Shown here one piece after another: positions 46,445 through 58,134 of a stretch of 64,000 nt of DNA. A program made the translations under genes and the position numbers. Source of the DNA: Ananas comosus (taxonomy: Eukaryota; Streptophyta; Magnoliopsida; Poales; Bromeliaceae). Where the stretch lies: positions 7,506,836 through 7,570,835 of the forward strand of contig NC_033638.1 of the NCBI RefSeq assembly GCF_001540865.1, in the 5' to 3' direction. The first letter of the stretch is position 1. Each line of letters opens with the position of its first letter. A model generated the notes under the pieces. The model did no database searches. It had not been told where the DNA came from and saw only the letters and a list, made by a program, of their open reading frames with translations.

Positions 46445-46655
46445 AGGCGTTGAGCTCTTATGCTTTTAAAAGTATAGGAGTTTTTATACTTTGTAACGTC
46501 TTAGTCGTTGAATCGTCTTAAGATTCATACAGAACTATAAATGATTTGTCCTGCTATGTCTCTTTTATTAGTTCTGTATGAATTTTAAAACGATTCGATA
46601 GTTAAAAAATCACAAACACGTTGAGCTTCTATACCAAGGGCTCAACTCACAAGAG
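46445..46655. repeat. Inverted-repeat (MITE-like) segment
   Basis: GATTCATACAGAACT near 46520 is mirrored by AGTTCTGTATGAATT near 46570, with GAATCGTC/ACGATTC further out and GAGCTC-type words at the ends. The boundaries are uncertain. Confidence 0.5.
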
Positions 46656-47298
46656 GACAAGATTTATATATCCATAAAAGATCATATATTTGCGCTCATT
46701 TGACATTAAAAGTTGATCTAATACTAATAAGTAAAATATAATTTAGATAAAAATATATAAATATATGCTTCAGCCTGAAATTTTATACGAAAATAAATAT
46801 ATCCTTCATATTTTGGACCTCAGAAAAGGGCCAAAAAAAAAAAAAGAAAAAGAAAAAAGAAGTAGGCTTGTCTCGTTGTCGCGTGCATCGTCGTCAACAT
46901 AAAAATTCTCTTAGCTGTGGCGGACTCACACGGTTCCTCGTACGAAATAGAAAAAACACTTTTTTTTTATTTCCTTGTCACCTTTCTCATACTGGTGGAT
47001 TTTGCTGTGAATTTTAATGATCACACCAAATAGACAAAAAAAAAATAAAAATAAAAAGCGCGAAATTTTGACGATATCAACGCCCCACTTTTCACGATAA
47101 GCGAATAATACACGAGAAACTAATTTAATTTTTATTATTATTCGGGATTTACAAAAATATATATATTATTATTATATTATATATCGTGAGAATTTGGTTG
47201 GTGGGACCTTCTTGGGTGTTACGAATTAACCTTATATATTATATTATTTATTTTTGAAGGAACGAGGAGACAGTAACAATATATATAAGTACACCAAT

Positions 47299-47800
47299 GA
47301 GTGGTTGGGCTAGGGAATGCCAATTGGATACGAATATTCAAAATTTTATCCGAATTCGAATTTAAACGGGATAAATTTATTCAATACTAAATAGATATAG
47401 TTTCAGATATGAATATTAAAAGTAAAAATTCGATAAATTTGAACTCAGGTATGAATTTATATTGTACCCGACCAGAACCCAAACCAGGCCCGAAACCCGA
47501 AATTATTTTACATTATATATAATATATATATGTAGAAATGTTTGGTGTTATATTTGAATTTGTATTTTGAAAATTTAGATTTAATGTAATATATTTTAAA
47601 ATATTGTAAAGAGAAATTATTATTTCGAATTCGGATTTTCAGGTCCGAACTCGGGTTCAGAATTGAATATGGGTTTTTAAAATCCGTCAGATTTGGGTTG
47701 GGTTCAAATTTAGAGTTTGGTAGTCGGATTCGGGTTTGGTTTTTTTAAAATTCGCTCTGAATTCGATCCGTCGGCATCCCTACGTTTAGCCGAGTGGTTG
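47299..47800. mobile_element. Terminal-inverted-repeat element with candidate 9-bp target duplication
   Basis: The element 47308-47791 starts GGCTAGGGAATGCC and ends GGCATCCCTACGTTTAGCC. GAGTGGTTG occurs perfectly at 47299-47307 and 47792-47800. The interior is rich in AATTCGGATTC/CGAATTCG words in both orientations. No protein is coded. A hAT-type element with TAGGGATGCC ends is the alternative reading. Confidence 0.7.
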
Positions 47801-47934
47801 TTATTTTGATCTCGGTCCAAGAGGTACGGGGTTTGATCTTTGTTTACACTTGGATAAATTAGGGTCGCATTTTGACTTATAAGGTTACTCTCTCTCTCTC
47901 TCTCTATATATATATGTATAGAAAAAGAGGGAGA

Positions 47935-48475
47935 GTTAGGTTTAATATAATTATAGGAGCACAAAAGTCTCTGTACTTTTATCTTCAATGATCGGATATT
48001 CAAGTCGACAATTAACTCTATTGAACTTGATTTACACTATTTTAAATATCTAAAAACAAAATTTTGCAATCAAAAAGTAATAAAAATTAATTATTTTAAT
48101 AATAGATATGAGGCGATTGCAAGTTTAATAATGTAAAATATCCACAAGTGGTAAAATATTAATAGATTTTTTTTTATTATTTAAAATAAGATCGATATAT
48201 CTGATCTATAGATCAAGCTAGTGTTGTATCATTAATTTTTATGATATGCTTAATTTTAGCTGTTCATTTCGAAACCATTTTGACTTCTAGATACTTAAAA
48301 AAAACCGAAGTGAAAGATGAAAATTCCCGTGCTTCTAATTGCGTAGTGGTCTTATATATTCTATTTCAAATAGTATGAATAAATATTAACTGAACTCATT
48401 ATCAATTTGAATATTCCGTCATCGAAAATAAAATAAAAGTACGCAGATCTTCATACTTCTAAAAGTAATACTCCC
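47935..48475. mobile_element. Diverged hairpin-like MITE, about 540 bp
   Basis: The left end (GGAGCACAAAAGTCTCTGTA, then CTTCAATGATCGGATATTC) and right end (GAATATTCCGTCATCGAAAA, then CAGATCTTCATACTTCTAAA) are inverted. The layout resembles family B but the sequence is distinct. Confidence 0.55.
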
Positions 48476-49299
48476 ACACACACTCTCTCTCTCTATATAC
48501 ATATTATGTTAGAATATATATTTTAGAGTAGGGAAGTACTCGGAAAGTCAAAAATGGAAAAAAAAAAAAAAAAAGAAAACTGACCCAAATAATTATTGGT
48601 GATTTTACATAGTAGATGTTTACGGGCTAAAATTAATTAATTCAAAAATTTAAACTGATAGTGACAAAAATATCTTGCACATTGCATAAGCTAGATGCAT
48701 ATTTCTATCCAAATTGAGACTATTATATTTAATGCAAATCTAATACAAGCCTCACCATGTTAAATGCAGTGGAACGCGATTGGGACGGGTTCAAGCCTAT
48801 TAATTAATGAGCCTAACTTTTAAGGTTGAGCTCTATTATTAGAAAAAAAAATATTTTTTTAATTTATTTTTATGAACCTTCCATGCATGTTCGCAAGAGT
48901 CTTTGAATTGCTTTCACCACATTAATTAGAAAAATTAATATATCAGAATTTTTATATAATTTTTTATATTTAATATTTTTTTTCATATCCAACTCGATCG
49001 AAACTGTTTGATAAATCCAAAATGTGAACTTAAATAAAAAAAGATAATATTAAACGATGGTATGAGCCTTACTAGCGTCGAACTCTAGCATACTATGTTA
49101 CATTATATAAAACAATCCGTGTCCCTATATATAATACAAATATTTATAAACATAATTTAATTTGTTGCAACTCATTTATGCAAAAAATTAAGTTTGTAAA
49201 TTTAAACCCAGTAATATGGATTAACTCTTTAAACTCTAAAATTTTCTTTTGTATAAAATATATTATTCTATATCTAATAATATATATATAGAGAGAGAG
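48476..49299. other. AT-rich intergenic DNA, no gene seen
   Basis: Microsatellite remnants and A/T runs only. Confidence 0.5.
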
Positions 49300-49548
49300 A
49301 ATTAGGCTGGAATACTATTAATAGTAAAACACTCTTTTTGCTATCAAGTTTTTAACCATTGGATGAAAAATTGTAGGGTCAGGATGATATTAGTAGGTTA
49401 GAGTTGAGTGGTCCCCCTAGGGTTGAGTGGTCCCCACTGGGTTATAGTATTTAATCCAATGGTTAGAAATAATGAAAAGAGTTGATCCAAATGCTAAAAA
49501 ACTGATAGCAATAATGGAATTTTGCTACTAATAATAGCCCAGTCCAAC
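49300..49548. mobile_element. MITE family A, copy 2 (249 bp)
   Basis: Near-identical over its whole length to the copy at 1911-2162 and in the same orientation. It starts GAATTAGGCTGGAATACTAT and ends near AATAGCCCAGTCCAACTA. Confidence 0.82.
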
Positions 49549-50889
49549 TATATATATATATAATATAATTGAATGTTAATGCTAGAGAGGGGATAAAAAA
49601 AGAAGAAGAAAGGTAAGTCAAATTAAACCAAAACTGACGAGAACAAAGAACAAGCAAATATTTTATTTTATTTTATTTTGAAAAAAATTACCTCACAATT
49701 AATATTAAAAAATGGGGAACTATATGACTTTTAAAATAAATATATAAACATATCCACACCAATTGGAGATGTGTTATATATTATGCAAAAGAGATATATA
49801 TATATCTACGTTGTCACCTGCACCTGCACGTACCTGCATGTACAGGAGCAACAATTCTATACAGAGAAAAAATATATATATTTATGAAGAAATTTGATTC
49901 CATTTATTTAGTCAGTTTTTAGTAATTTTAATTACTAAAATCATTCTTAAGAATATAATACTTGAATTAAAAAAGTGAAATAATTGGATTCTTTGCTGGT
50001 CATATATAGTTCTTAGGATCTTTTTGATCTGTTTTAGATTGTAGTATATATTATTTAAAGGAGCTCTACATCTATATATTATAAATATGCTCATCAAAGA
50101 AACTTCATTCGACAACAAAATTAAAAATATTAAATTAGATGTGCTTCTGTTTTTTTTACTCAAAATTTTATATTTACTTTTAATTTGCTGCATAAAAACT
50201 TCAAAATATTTATTTTACTGAAAGAACTGTTGTTAAAAATAAAAGCATGCAAAGCATGTAAAAAGGAGTTGACTTTAATGATAGTGCGGATAATAATTGT
50301 CCTATAAATTAAGCCAAGCATCTAATGGCAATGACTTTAAGTAGTCGAGGGATGGCATAATTTATGAGGGATATTGTGAAGTAAAGTGCACACGAATAAT
50401 AAAATATATAATTTGTTTGGATATAGAAACAAGTAGTACATAAAAAAATAGGAAAATATTTAGATTATAAAAACAATTACTTTTGACTTTTACTAATTAA
50501 TGATCATAAAGTCTAAAAAAATTGCTTTTAGCTTCTGATAATAAATTCTATCTACATTTGAGATGATTAATTATATTTTTTTATGCATTGTAGAGTTTAA
50601 ATGAAATGTTTTTTGAGTAAATTAAATCATGGCTCTCAGTGCCTTGTAATTAAGGAGCTGAAATTAAACTATTAAATTGATAATTACAGTAAAAAACATG
50701 TAGCCCGCAAATTATTAGCGTATAACTTATTTTGATATCCAAACTGGAGTTGGCTTTTGTTACATACAAGTAATAAAAAAGCATGCATGTTCCATGCATG
50801 GATGGCGTGTTATCTGGGTAGGGCATATTCTACACTTGTTTCTTTCCCCAATAAGTTTTGTAGCTATTTAATATTTTCTAAACCAAAAT
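49549..50889. other. AT-rich intergenic DNA, no gene seen
   Basis: No domain-bearing ORF and no clear repeat boundary. Confidence 0.5.
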
Positions 50890-51840
50890 TATAAAAGTTA
50901 AAACTGTATGAAATTTATCTAAACTACGAGTCATTTTAAATCAGTTATCTAATTTGTTAAAACTGTATAAAATTTATCTAAACTACGAGTCATTTTAAAT
51001 CGGTTATCTAATTTTTAAAAAAATTAATTTTACTATCCAACATTTCAATTTATTTGATTTATGTTAGTCAACAGCACTGTGGCTTCGAAATTTGAAAACT
51101 TATTTGAACTATGGACCATTTTGAATCGATTATTCAATCTTATAAAATTTTAATTTTACTATCGAAACTTTTAATTTGTTTCATTCAATCTTTTAAAAAT
51201 TCAAAATTCAAGAACTTGCTTGAATTATGGGTCATTTTGAATCGGTTACTCAATCTTTTAAAAATTTGATTTTACTGCCCAACATTTTAATTTGCTTAAC
51301 TTAGGTTAATTAGTCAACAATATTTTGATTTTGAATTTTAAGAACTTACATGAACTATGGGCCATTTTGAATAGGCTATCCAATCTTTTAATAATTTGAT
51401 TTACTATCCAATATTTTAATTTATTGGATTTAAATTAGTCAATGGTACTATGGCTTTGAAATTTAAGAATTAGTCAATGGTACTATGGCTTTGAAATTTA
51501 AGAACTTGCCTTGACTATGGGTCGTTTTAAATCGGTTATTCCATCTTTCAAAAAATTAATTTTAAAATTCAACTTTTCAATTTATTTGATTTAAATTAGT
51601 CAACATTACTTTCACTTTGAAATTTAAGCTAGTTACTTATTTTAAAGAATTTATAGTTACGGTTATTGAGATAAAGTATATTGACTAAATTTGTACATAT
51701 AAATCATGCATTCAATTTTAAACTAACTCAAATTAAACAAACTGAAAGATTGGATAACAAAATTAAATTTTTTAAACGTTGGATAGTCGACTCAAAATAA
51801 TTTATAGTTCAGAAAAATTCTGTACATTTTCACCTTATAA
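50890..51840. repeat. Expanded MITE family C: tandemly repeated left arm
   Basis: The motif set GAACTATGGGCCATTTTGAA, CAATCTTTTAAAA and TTAGTCAACNNTAC recurs about every 100-150 bases four to five times, then ends in the usual inverted right arm (CTGTACATTTTCACCTTA near 51820-51836). A smaller exact repeat of TTAGTCAATGGTACTATGGC lies at 51436 and 51468. Confidence 0.65.
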
Positions 51841-52239
51841 AAAACATTGATTCTATTAATTTTTCCTCAAAAGAGAGTTCCACACACATATGCAAAAAAT
51901 GTAAGGTGTTCTTTGTCCTTGCAACCTTTAATTTCCACCTACAACAACCTTGTACTTAATAGTTTTAATTGTAAAAAGAGATAATGGAATCTACTAAACG
52001 GAGTTGCTTACCCACCATTAATTAAAGGATTTAATTGTTTTAACTAAATATGGCAAAAATTGTGGTTGGGTTGGGTTACTCTTTTTCTTTTTTTCTTTTT
52101 TTTACACCCATCTTTTGTGTAGGGGTTAGGTAACATGTAACTCAACTAGTTAACATGTTACATAAGTACGTTTAAGAAATTTATTTTACATTGCATATGA
52201 CAAAGAATACCTTACAATTGTGAGTTGGTTCTCTTTAAA

Positions 52240-52560
52240 GTAAAAATACACATAATTTATCTGAACTATACTTTCATTTTCAATCGCATGCTCAATCTTT
52301 TAAAATTTTAATTTCACTATCTAACTTTTTTTAATTTATTTGATTTGAGTTAGTCGATTATATACTTTAACTTTAAATGTTGAATGCATTGTTTATTTTC
52401 ACATATTTAGTTATCATAACTTATGAAAAGTTGAAGTCGGTATCATTAATTGGCTCAAATAATACAAAATTGATATATTGGACAGAAAAAATAAATATAT
52501 ATTTTTTAAAATAGATAGTCAAATTAAATCAAGGCTCAAAAAATAATTACATTTTTAAGT
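52240..52560. mobile_element. MITE family C, diverged partial copy
   Basis: Starts AAAATACACATAATTTATCT then GAACTATACTTTCATTTTC, with the family's GAGTTAGTCGATTATAT block following. Confidence 0.5.
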
Positions 52561-53656
52561 AAAAACAATATAAGAGAAAAGGCTTTTATTATTATGTATG
52601 TAAAAGTCCAATCAAATATCTTTTTGTTGCATGCATGCAATTTTTTTGTTTTTTCAAAAAAATATCTCATAAAATTATTATATTATTTTTTTACAGTAAA
52701 AACTCTCTTTAAGATTGTTGACCTGTCATTTGGCCCTCGCCCCTAGATTTATCCAAAAAAATATATATCGAAAAATCGAAAAACCCCCCAAATTCTCATT
52801 CAATTTATCGCGCATATTATTTTATTTATTTATTTATTTATTTATTATCTTTGTCATTGTTTTGTCCGCATATTGGAACATCCGTGCACATAAACCAAAA
52901 GAAGTGCTCACTCATTTACCAATATCCACCCAACCCTGTGGACCCTACACCCTCCCCCTGAATGGCGAAATTATTCCATGCACCAGGTGTACGAGCATGT
53001 TTCATACACCGCACCTAGTAAATTTTGCATTAGAGCATATAAAATTAGAATTCAATTTTTTTAAATAAATATTTATTTTCAACTCATGCACATCAACCCG
53101 AGCCATTGCTCGTACAAGAGGGACCGGCGAATGGTGGTTCTAATTTTAATTTATTGAATGGTTGTTATGATATTTAAAATATTTATCTATAACAAATTAT
53201 AAATTTTGATTCAGATAATTTTTTTTGTTGACTCTTATACTATTTGACTGTAGACTTTTAGAACTCGGTACTTCATATATTGGTAATTGCATATATCTTT
53301 GTTAGATTTTGATTTTAAGATATGATCTTCAAAAATTGAGTATTGCATAAATCAAAAAACAATTTGGTGTATAATTATAAATTTTGTAAGATTCGAGCTC
53401 ATAACTCTGTGTTTTACTATAGTGTTATTCAAAAGAAAAGAGTAAAATTCAATTTGCCCTCTTGTGGTATAGCGTATTTTGCTATAAGAATTTATTGTTA
53501 AAAATATAATATCACCTTTTAATTTTTAAAATATCTTATTTTATTATTTTATTTGATCATAAATTTTTTTTGATAAAACAAAAGTTGAAAACGTATTATA
53601 CATGAAGTAAAATTTTTCGTCTTCAAAAAAAACACAAGGCGTAAAGAATGTTGCTT

Positions 53657-53666
<10 letters not shown>
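52561..53666. other. AT-rich intergenic DNA with a (TTTA)n run
   Basis: A TTTA tetranucleotide run lies at about 52823-52848. The 117-codon ORF at 52715-53068 shows no domain and biased composition, so I do not call it. Confidence 0.5.

Positions 53667-53702
<36 letters not shown>
53667..53702. repeat. (TA)n microsatellite
   Basis: Alternating TA run just before the GC-rich tandem array. Confidence 0.9.
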
Positions 53703-53708
<6 letters not shown>

Positions 53709-53774
53709 GGTATACGAGTGTACGGATACACCAGGCTCACTCAATAATTTCTCATTTTGGAGCTAACCACAGAG

Positions 53775-54080
53775 TGCGAGAAACTGCGAGCGACGTCGCT
53801 TTCTATGCCGATATACCGCATAGCGATATTATGCGGTCGCGAAACCACCGCGTGCGAGAAACCGCGAGAGAAGTCGCTTTCTATGCCGATATACCGCATA
53901 GCGAATTATTATGCGGTCGCGAAATCACAGGGTGCGAGAAACCGCGAGAAAAGTCGCTTTCTCTACCGATATACCGCATAGCGATATTATGCGGTCGCGA
54001 AACCGCCGCGTGCGAGAAACCGCGAGAGAGGTCGCTTTCTATGCCGATATACCGCATAGCGATATTACGCGGTCGCGAGC
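53775..54080. repeat. GC-rich tandem array, four units of 78-80 bp with internal hairpins
   Basis: Units start at 53775, 53853, 53933 and 54011 with TGCGAGAAACYGCGAG. Each contains GTCGCTTTCTATGCCGATAT (one variant) and the hairpin CCGCATA-GCGATAT-TATGCGG. The array is CpG-rich in AT-rich surroundings. Because 78 is divisible by 3, long ORFs run through it in several frames; these are not evidence of a gene. Confidence 0.92.
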
Positions 54081-54351
54081 ACGAGATTTTCGTTTGTTTT
54101 TTTTTGTCCTTTTGAGGTTATAATACGTGGCGTGAAACGAAGGCCACTCGAGTGGTTCGTTCGTCGTGGATTGGTGTGTTTCGTGTGAATCAGCGTGATG
54201 TGCACCGAACAGGAAACAGCTTATTTAGCAAATGACGCGCCGCCACGTGGCCTGTAAATGCTCAGATGCAAAGCAGCAGGAAAATAACGTGAGCTTGTAG
54301 GTTTTCACTGGACTTGGTCCACCATGTTGCACGTGGACCGCGGATGCAACC

Positions 54352-54556
54352 CATGCAGTCATGCATTCTTTTTTTTTTTTCTTTTTTTTTTTTGGAGAGA
54401 GATAGGTAGCGTGCTACCCGCTTCGTTTATTTTATTTAGAAATAAACTTACCTGAAAATGTGAATCAATTAGGATTCAAACTTGGAACCTCGGATACTAA
54501 CCACCAAGTCCTTTGCCATTTGCTCTAGGGACAGTCGGTCATGCAGTCATGCATTC
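54352..54556 (-). mobile_element. tRNA-derived SINE with 17-bp target duplication
   Basis: The word CATGCAGTCATGCATTC occurs perfectly at 54352-54368 and 54540-54556. On the minus strand the insert starts GACTGTCCCTAGAGCAAATG (A-box-like TAGAGCAAATGG). It then carries a B-box-like GTTTGAATCC and TTTATTTCTAAATAAAATAA, and ends with a poly-A tail. The length (about 170 bp) and tail fit plant tRNA-derived SINEs. Confidence 0.9.
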
Positions 54557-54777
54557 AAAACTTGTTTCTTAGATCTTTTTAATTTTTTTTTTTGTGAAAG
54601 TTATTTATATTATTATTTTCATTCGTCAAATAAACTCCTATTCACACATTAAAAGTTATATTTCTAGCCAAATAAAATCAGATCTAATCGCGACAGCACT
54701 TAAAAGGACTCGCAGTGCTCAACTTGAAAATATTTTATCAGCGTTTTACAATAATAACAATTTGTTTCTCCATTCAC

Positions 54778-54964
54778 GTGTGAGCGACTATTTTTTTTTT
54801 TTTTTTTGAGAGATAGGTAGTACGCTGTTCATTTCGTTTATTTCATTTAGAAATAAACTTAGCTGGAAATGTAAATCAATTAGGATTCGAACTTGGGTCT
54901 CGGATACCAACCACTAAACCCTTTGTCAGTTGCTCTAGGGACGGTCGTTGTGTGAGCGACTATT
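54778..54964 (-). mobile_element. tRNA-derived SINE with 15-bp target duplication
   Basis: GTGTGAGCGACTATT occurs perfectly at 54778-54792 and 54950-54964. Same family as the copy 230 bases to the left. The B box is better preserved here, reading AGTTCGAATCC on the minus strand, and a poly-A tail is present. Confidence 0.92.
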
Positions 54965-56418
54965 AAAGTATACAATAAGATGCAAGCTTTGTACACATAG
55001 AAGCGCTTTTCCTGCATTAATGCCAAACTATGCATCAGTGGACTCTTCTTTAGTTACACATCTACTTAACCATATTATCATTCTAGCTAATAATATCAAT
55101 CACATAATATTAAAAATTTATTTTATTTTGTTATTTATATATTTTTTCTTAAATACCAAATTTTCTGTTCAATCGTATTGGTAGGTCTAGCGGATCGGGT
55201 CAAACCAATATTTTTCTCCGCTTCACTCCACCATCCTCTTTGAAACGTCATTCCTTGTTAATTTTCAAATCTAATTCGAGTCAACAAAAGAAAAGAAAAG
55301 AAAAAATCACTTATGCAATACTTTGTCAAGCCGTATCCAACACATTAGTAGAGATTTTACGTTCAAAAAGTCACATCATATTCATTCAACTATAATTATA
55401 CATAAAAATAAAAATAATAGAGAATAAGATATACTTCCGTACCTGAGGTAAAAATGTATGGAGCCCTCTCAACTATATTCTATTTTGGAATAAGTCCACC
55501 AGCTATTTCCTTTTAGTCAATAGTTAGCTCCTTCACTCTTTTTTTTTTAAAATTTTATTTTTCAGTGTTGTTATACTTAGTTAAGTTAAAATCTTTTATT
55601 AAATTTAATAATTTTATTGCTTACTAATTAATCATTAATTAATCAAGTTTTATTGCTAGAAAGTAGCACAAGTTATTAAATTTTGTTGAAAACGTGATTT
55701 GCTCTAATAACAATTGTATAACCCAAGATCTAAAATAGAACAAAATAATATGGAAAAAAAATATTGGAGGAAGAAGATAATTAATTAAACTAATAAATAA
55801 TTAATTATATTATGGGCAACACCTATGCAGTCATATTTATTATGGCTTCTTCATCTAATTAACCTATGCCTAACTATATATAGCCATCAAATCATAACAG
55901 ATGATAAATCTAATTTTACTTTGGATAAGTACATATCCTAACCATAATCAGATAAAAAATTTAAACTTATCTGTAACTATATTTTAATTAAGTTTGGATT
56001 ATTATTTCCAACAAATTTGATAAAATTTCTACCTTAATTAATTAATATTGCTCAATTTTAAAAAGTTAAAAATAAAAAAGTCACAACTGTTATTCAAAAT
56101 AGCGATCAGTTGGATAATATAGCATAAGTGCTAGTTCAATAATCTCCTATTTCAAGAGTTTTTGAGTTTATTTTTATTTCACCAATATTACGAGCGCAAG
56201 CGCAGATGATATGATTCTTCCGATATTTATGATACACGCAAGTAAACGGGAGTTTTAAGATAAATCTTGAATCATTTCGGAAATGATAATTTGGATAACC
56301 ACAATAAAAATAAAAAATAACACTGTCCACAAATTACAAAATCGGTACAAATCTACCTCTCACCCATCCAATAAATGGAACTTTTATACTAATCACATCT
56401 ATTGCATGATCTGTAAAA
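54965..56418. other. AT-rich intergenic DNA, no gene seen
   Basis: No supported gene. A fragment at about 55449 (GGTAAAAATGTATGGA) may be a family C end. Confidence 0.5.
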
Positions 56419-56744
56419 GGACAAATTTTAAATACTATTCATGTAGTTTCGCATTTTCTTATTTTAGTATTATGTGATTTTATTTTTTTCTTTTTGTTAT
56501 ACCCCACTAATATTTTCGTTAAATCAGTGGTAAAGTTAAAATTAAAGGGCACTAAAGTGAATATTCGATAAACTATAGGTGACGTATTTGAAGTTTTTTG
56601 TATATAATTTAATGAAAAATTGATAGAGGAGTTGACGAAAATAGAAAAAATGAAACCATAGGACACTAAATTGATACACTTTAAACCACAAGGTACTAAA
56701 ATGAGAAAGTGTGGAATCACGGGGATGGTATTTGAAGTATACCC
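56419..56744. mobile_element. Family D foldback element, decayed copy
   Basis: Shares TAGTTTCGCATTTTCTTATT at the left and GGTATTTGAAGTATACCC at the right with the elements at 10.9 and 16.8 kb. Internal CACTAAATTGATACACTTTA also matches. No perfect target duplication was found. Confidence 0.65.
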
Positions 56745-56814
56745 TAAAATAAATATGATATATAGCATACACTTTAAAGTGAGTGTATGAGTAGTATTTA
56801 TCTTTAAAAAAAAT

Positions 56815-57298
56815 GGGCAATTGCTTTTATATTTCTGAAAAGTTTCGATTTTCTGATTTACCTCTTTTAGAAAGCTAATATTGAAAATACCCTTATTACG
56901 TTTCAATCTATTTCAAATATAGCTCTAGAGTTAAAATCTGTTAATGAATTCTGTTATCTCTATGAAATTACTATTTTGCCCTTTCAAATATACCCTTCTA
57001 CCAGCATCAATTTTTCTTATTTGCTCTTAAGTTAGGGGCACAAAAAGTATTTTATTTTTTTGGCTTTTCAAATATACCCTTCTACCATCACTAATATTTT
57101 TTATTTGTCCTTAAGTTAAGGACAAAAGTGGTATTTTAAATTTTTTTAACTGTGATAGATATTTAACTCACGTTTAACCAAAGTTAATAACTGTAGGGGT
57201 ATTTTGTAATAACGGAGGAATATATGAGGGGTATATTGGAAAGAAAAAAAAATTGGATGAGATATTTTCGATATTTTGAGGGGTATATAGGCAATTAT
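56815..57298. mobile_element. Candidate terminal-inverted-repeat element
   Basis: GGGCAATTGCTTTTATAT on the left is partly mirrored by GTATATAGGCAATTATCC on the right. CAAATATACCCTTCTACCA occurs twice inside. The match between the ends is modest. Confidence 0.4.
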
Positions 57299-57549
57299 CC
57301 TAAAAAAAAAAGAGGGAGATTTGAAAATATTATATATCCGAGGGGCTTCCGTGCAATTTTAGCTGAAAGGCAAACATCTGACTATCCTTCTTTTGGAAGG
57401 CACGTCGCCAATCTCATCCAATCCCACGCAGGTCGACGAACAAACTCCACGCCGTTTCTCAACCCTCTCCTCCTATTGGCGCCACGTCACCTCGGCCCCC
57501 CGCAATTCTCTCTTCTCATTGGCCGCGCACGGGTCTCGGCGCGTCAAAA

Positions 57550-57620
57550 TCTCGCGCGAAAAAGCGAGAGAAGTTAAAAAAAAAAAGAGAAAAAGAATCG
57601 ACGCGCGAGATTTCGCGCGC
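57550..57620 (+). promoter_or_regulatory. E2F-like sites in the corepressor promoter
   Basis: TTTCGCGC (57611-57618) and, on the other strand, TTTTTCGCGCG (near 57553-57563) fit the TTTSSCGC consensus of E2F factors. They lie about 520-580 bases upstream of the ATG, in a CpG-rich stretch. Cell-cycle-linked control is possible but inferred from motifs only. Confidence 0.45.
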
Positions 57621-57856
57621 GAACGTCGTTATCGCGAGCGAGCGAACTCGCGGCGGACGCTGCGGAGAATATCCACCCGATTTAATCCCGAGCCCTTCGA
57701 ATCCGCCCAAACCGACGCCCCCGCTACTTATGGTATAAGCACGTGGGCTTATCTGATATGTAGATCTGCTTATCTCGATAAGTCGGTGAGGCGGGTGTGG
57801 AGGGGGGGAGGAGGAGGAGAGAGGACCGCATCGCATCGAAGAAAGCGAGCGAAGTC

Positions 57857-57864
57857 TCTGCCCT

Positions 57865-57906
<42 letters not shown>

Positions 57907-57960
57907 GTAGCTTACGTCTCGTGCTCTCTCTCTCTATAAATCCCTCTTTCTCTCTCTTTC
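57857..57960 (+). promoter_or_regulatory. CT-rich leader of the TOPLESS-related gene
   Basis: A long (CT)n run, about 57866-57902, and shorter ones to 57958 precede the ATG at 58135. A TATAAAT word lies at about 57935-57941 and may be the TATA box, placing the transcription start in the following 30-40 bases. Confidence 0.5.
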
Positions 57961-58134
57961 GATTCACGAGATGGTCGAGGGAACCCTAGGACGCCGATTC
58001 CTCGAGCTGGGCCCTTGAAGCTTCCGCCGATTCCGCCTTCCAATCGCCATTTTCGACCTCCTTTTGCGCGAAATTTGGGCTCCTTCCGCGGTTTTGAATC
58101 GATCGAGCTCTGGAACGGCGATCTCGGTGCGGAA

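Noticed and set aside
47782..47860. Possible tRNA gene with A box TAGCCGAGTGG and B-box-like GGTTTGATC
   Set aside because: No acceptor stem or full cloverleaf can be formed, and the A box spans the junction between an element end and its target duplication.
52715..53068. 117-codon ORF in the 52-53 kb spacer
   Set aside because: Low-complexity start, a TTTA microsatellite inside it and no domain.
53648..54123. 155-codon ORF with a repeated 26-residue unit
   Set aside because: The 78-bp repeat period is a multiple of 3, so open frames repeat automatically in three frames; it also starts in a (TA)n run.
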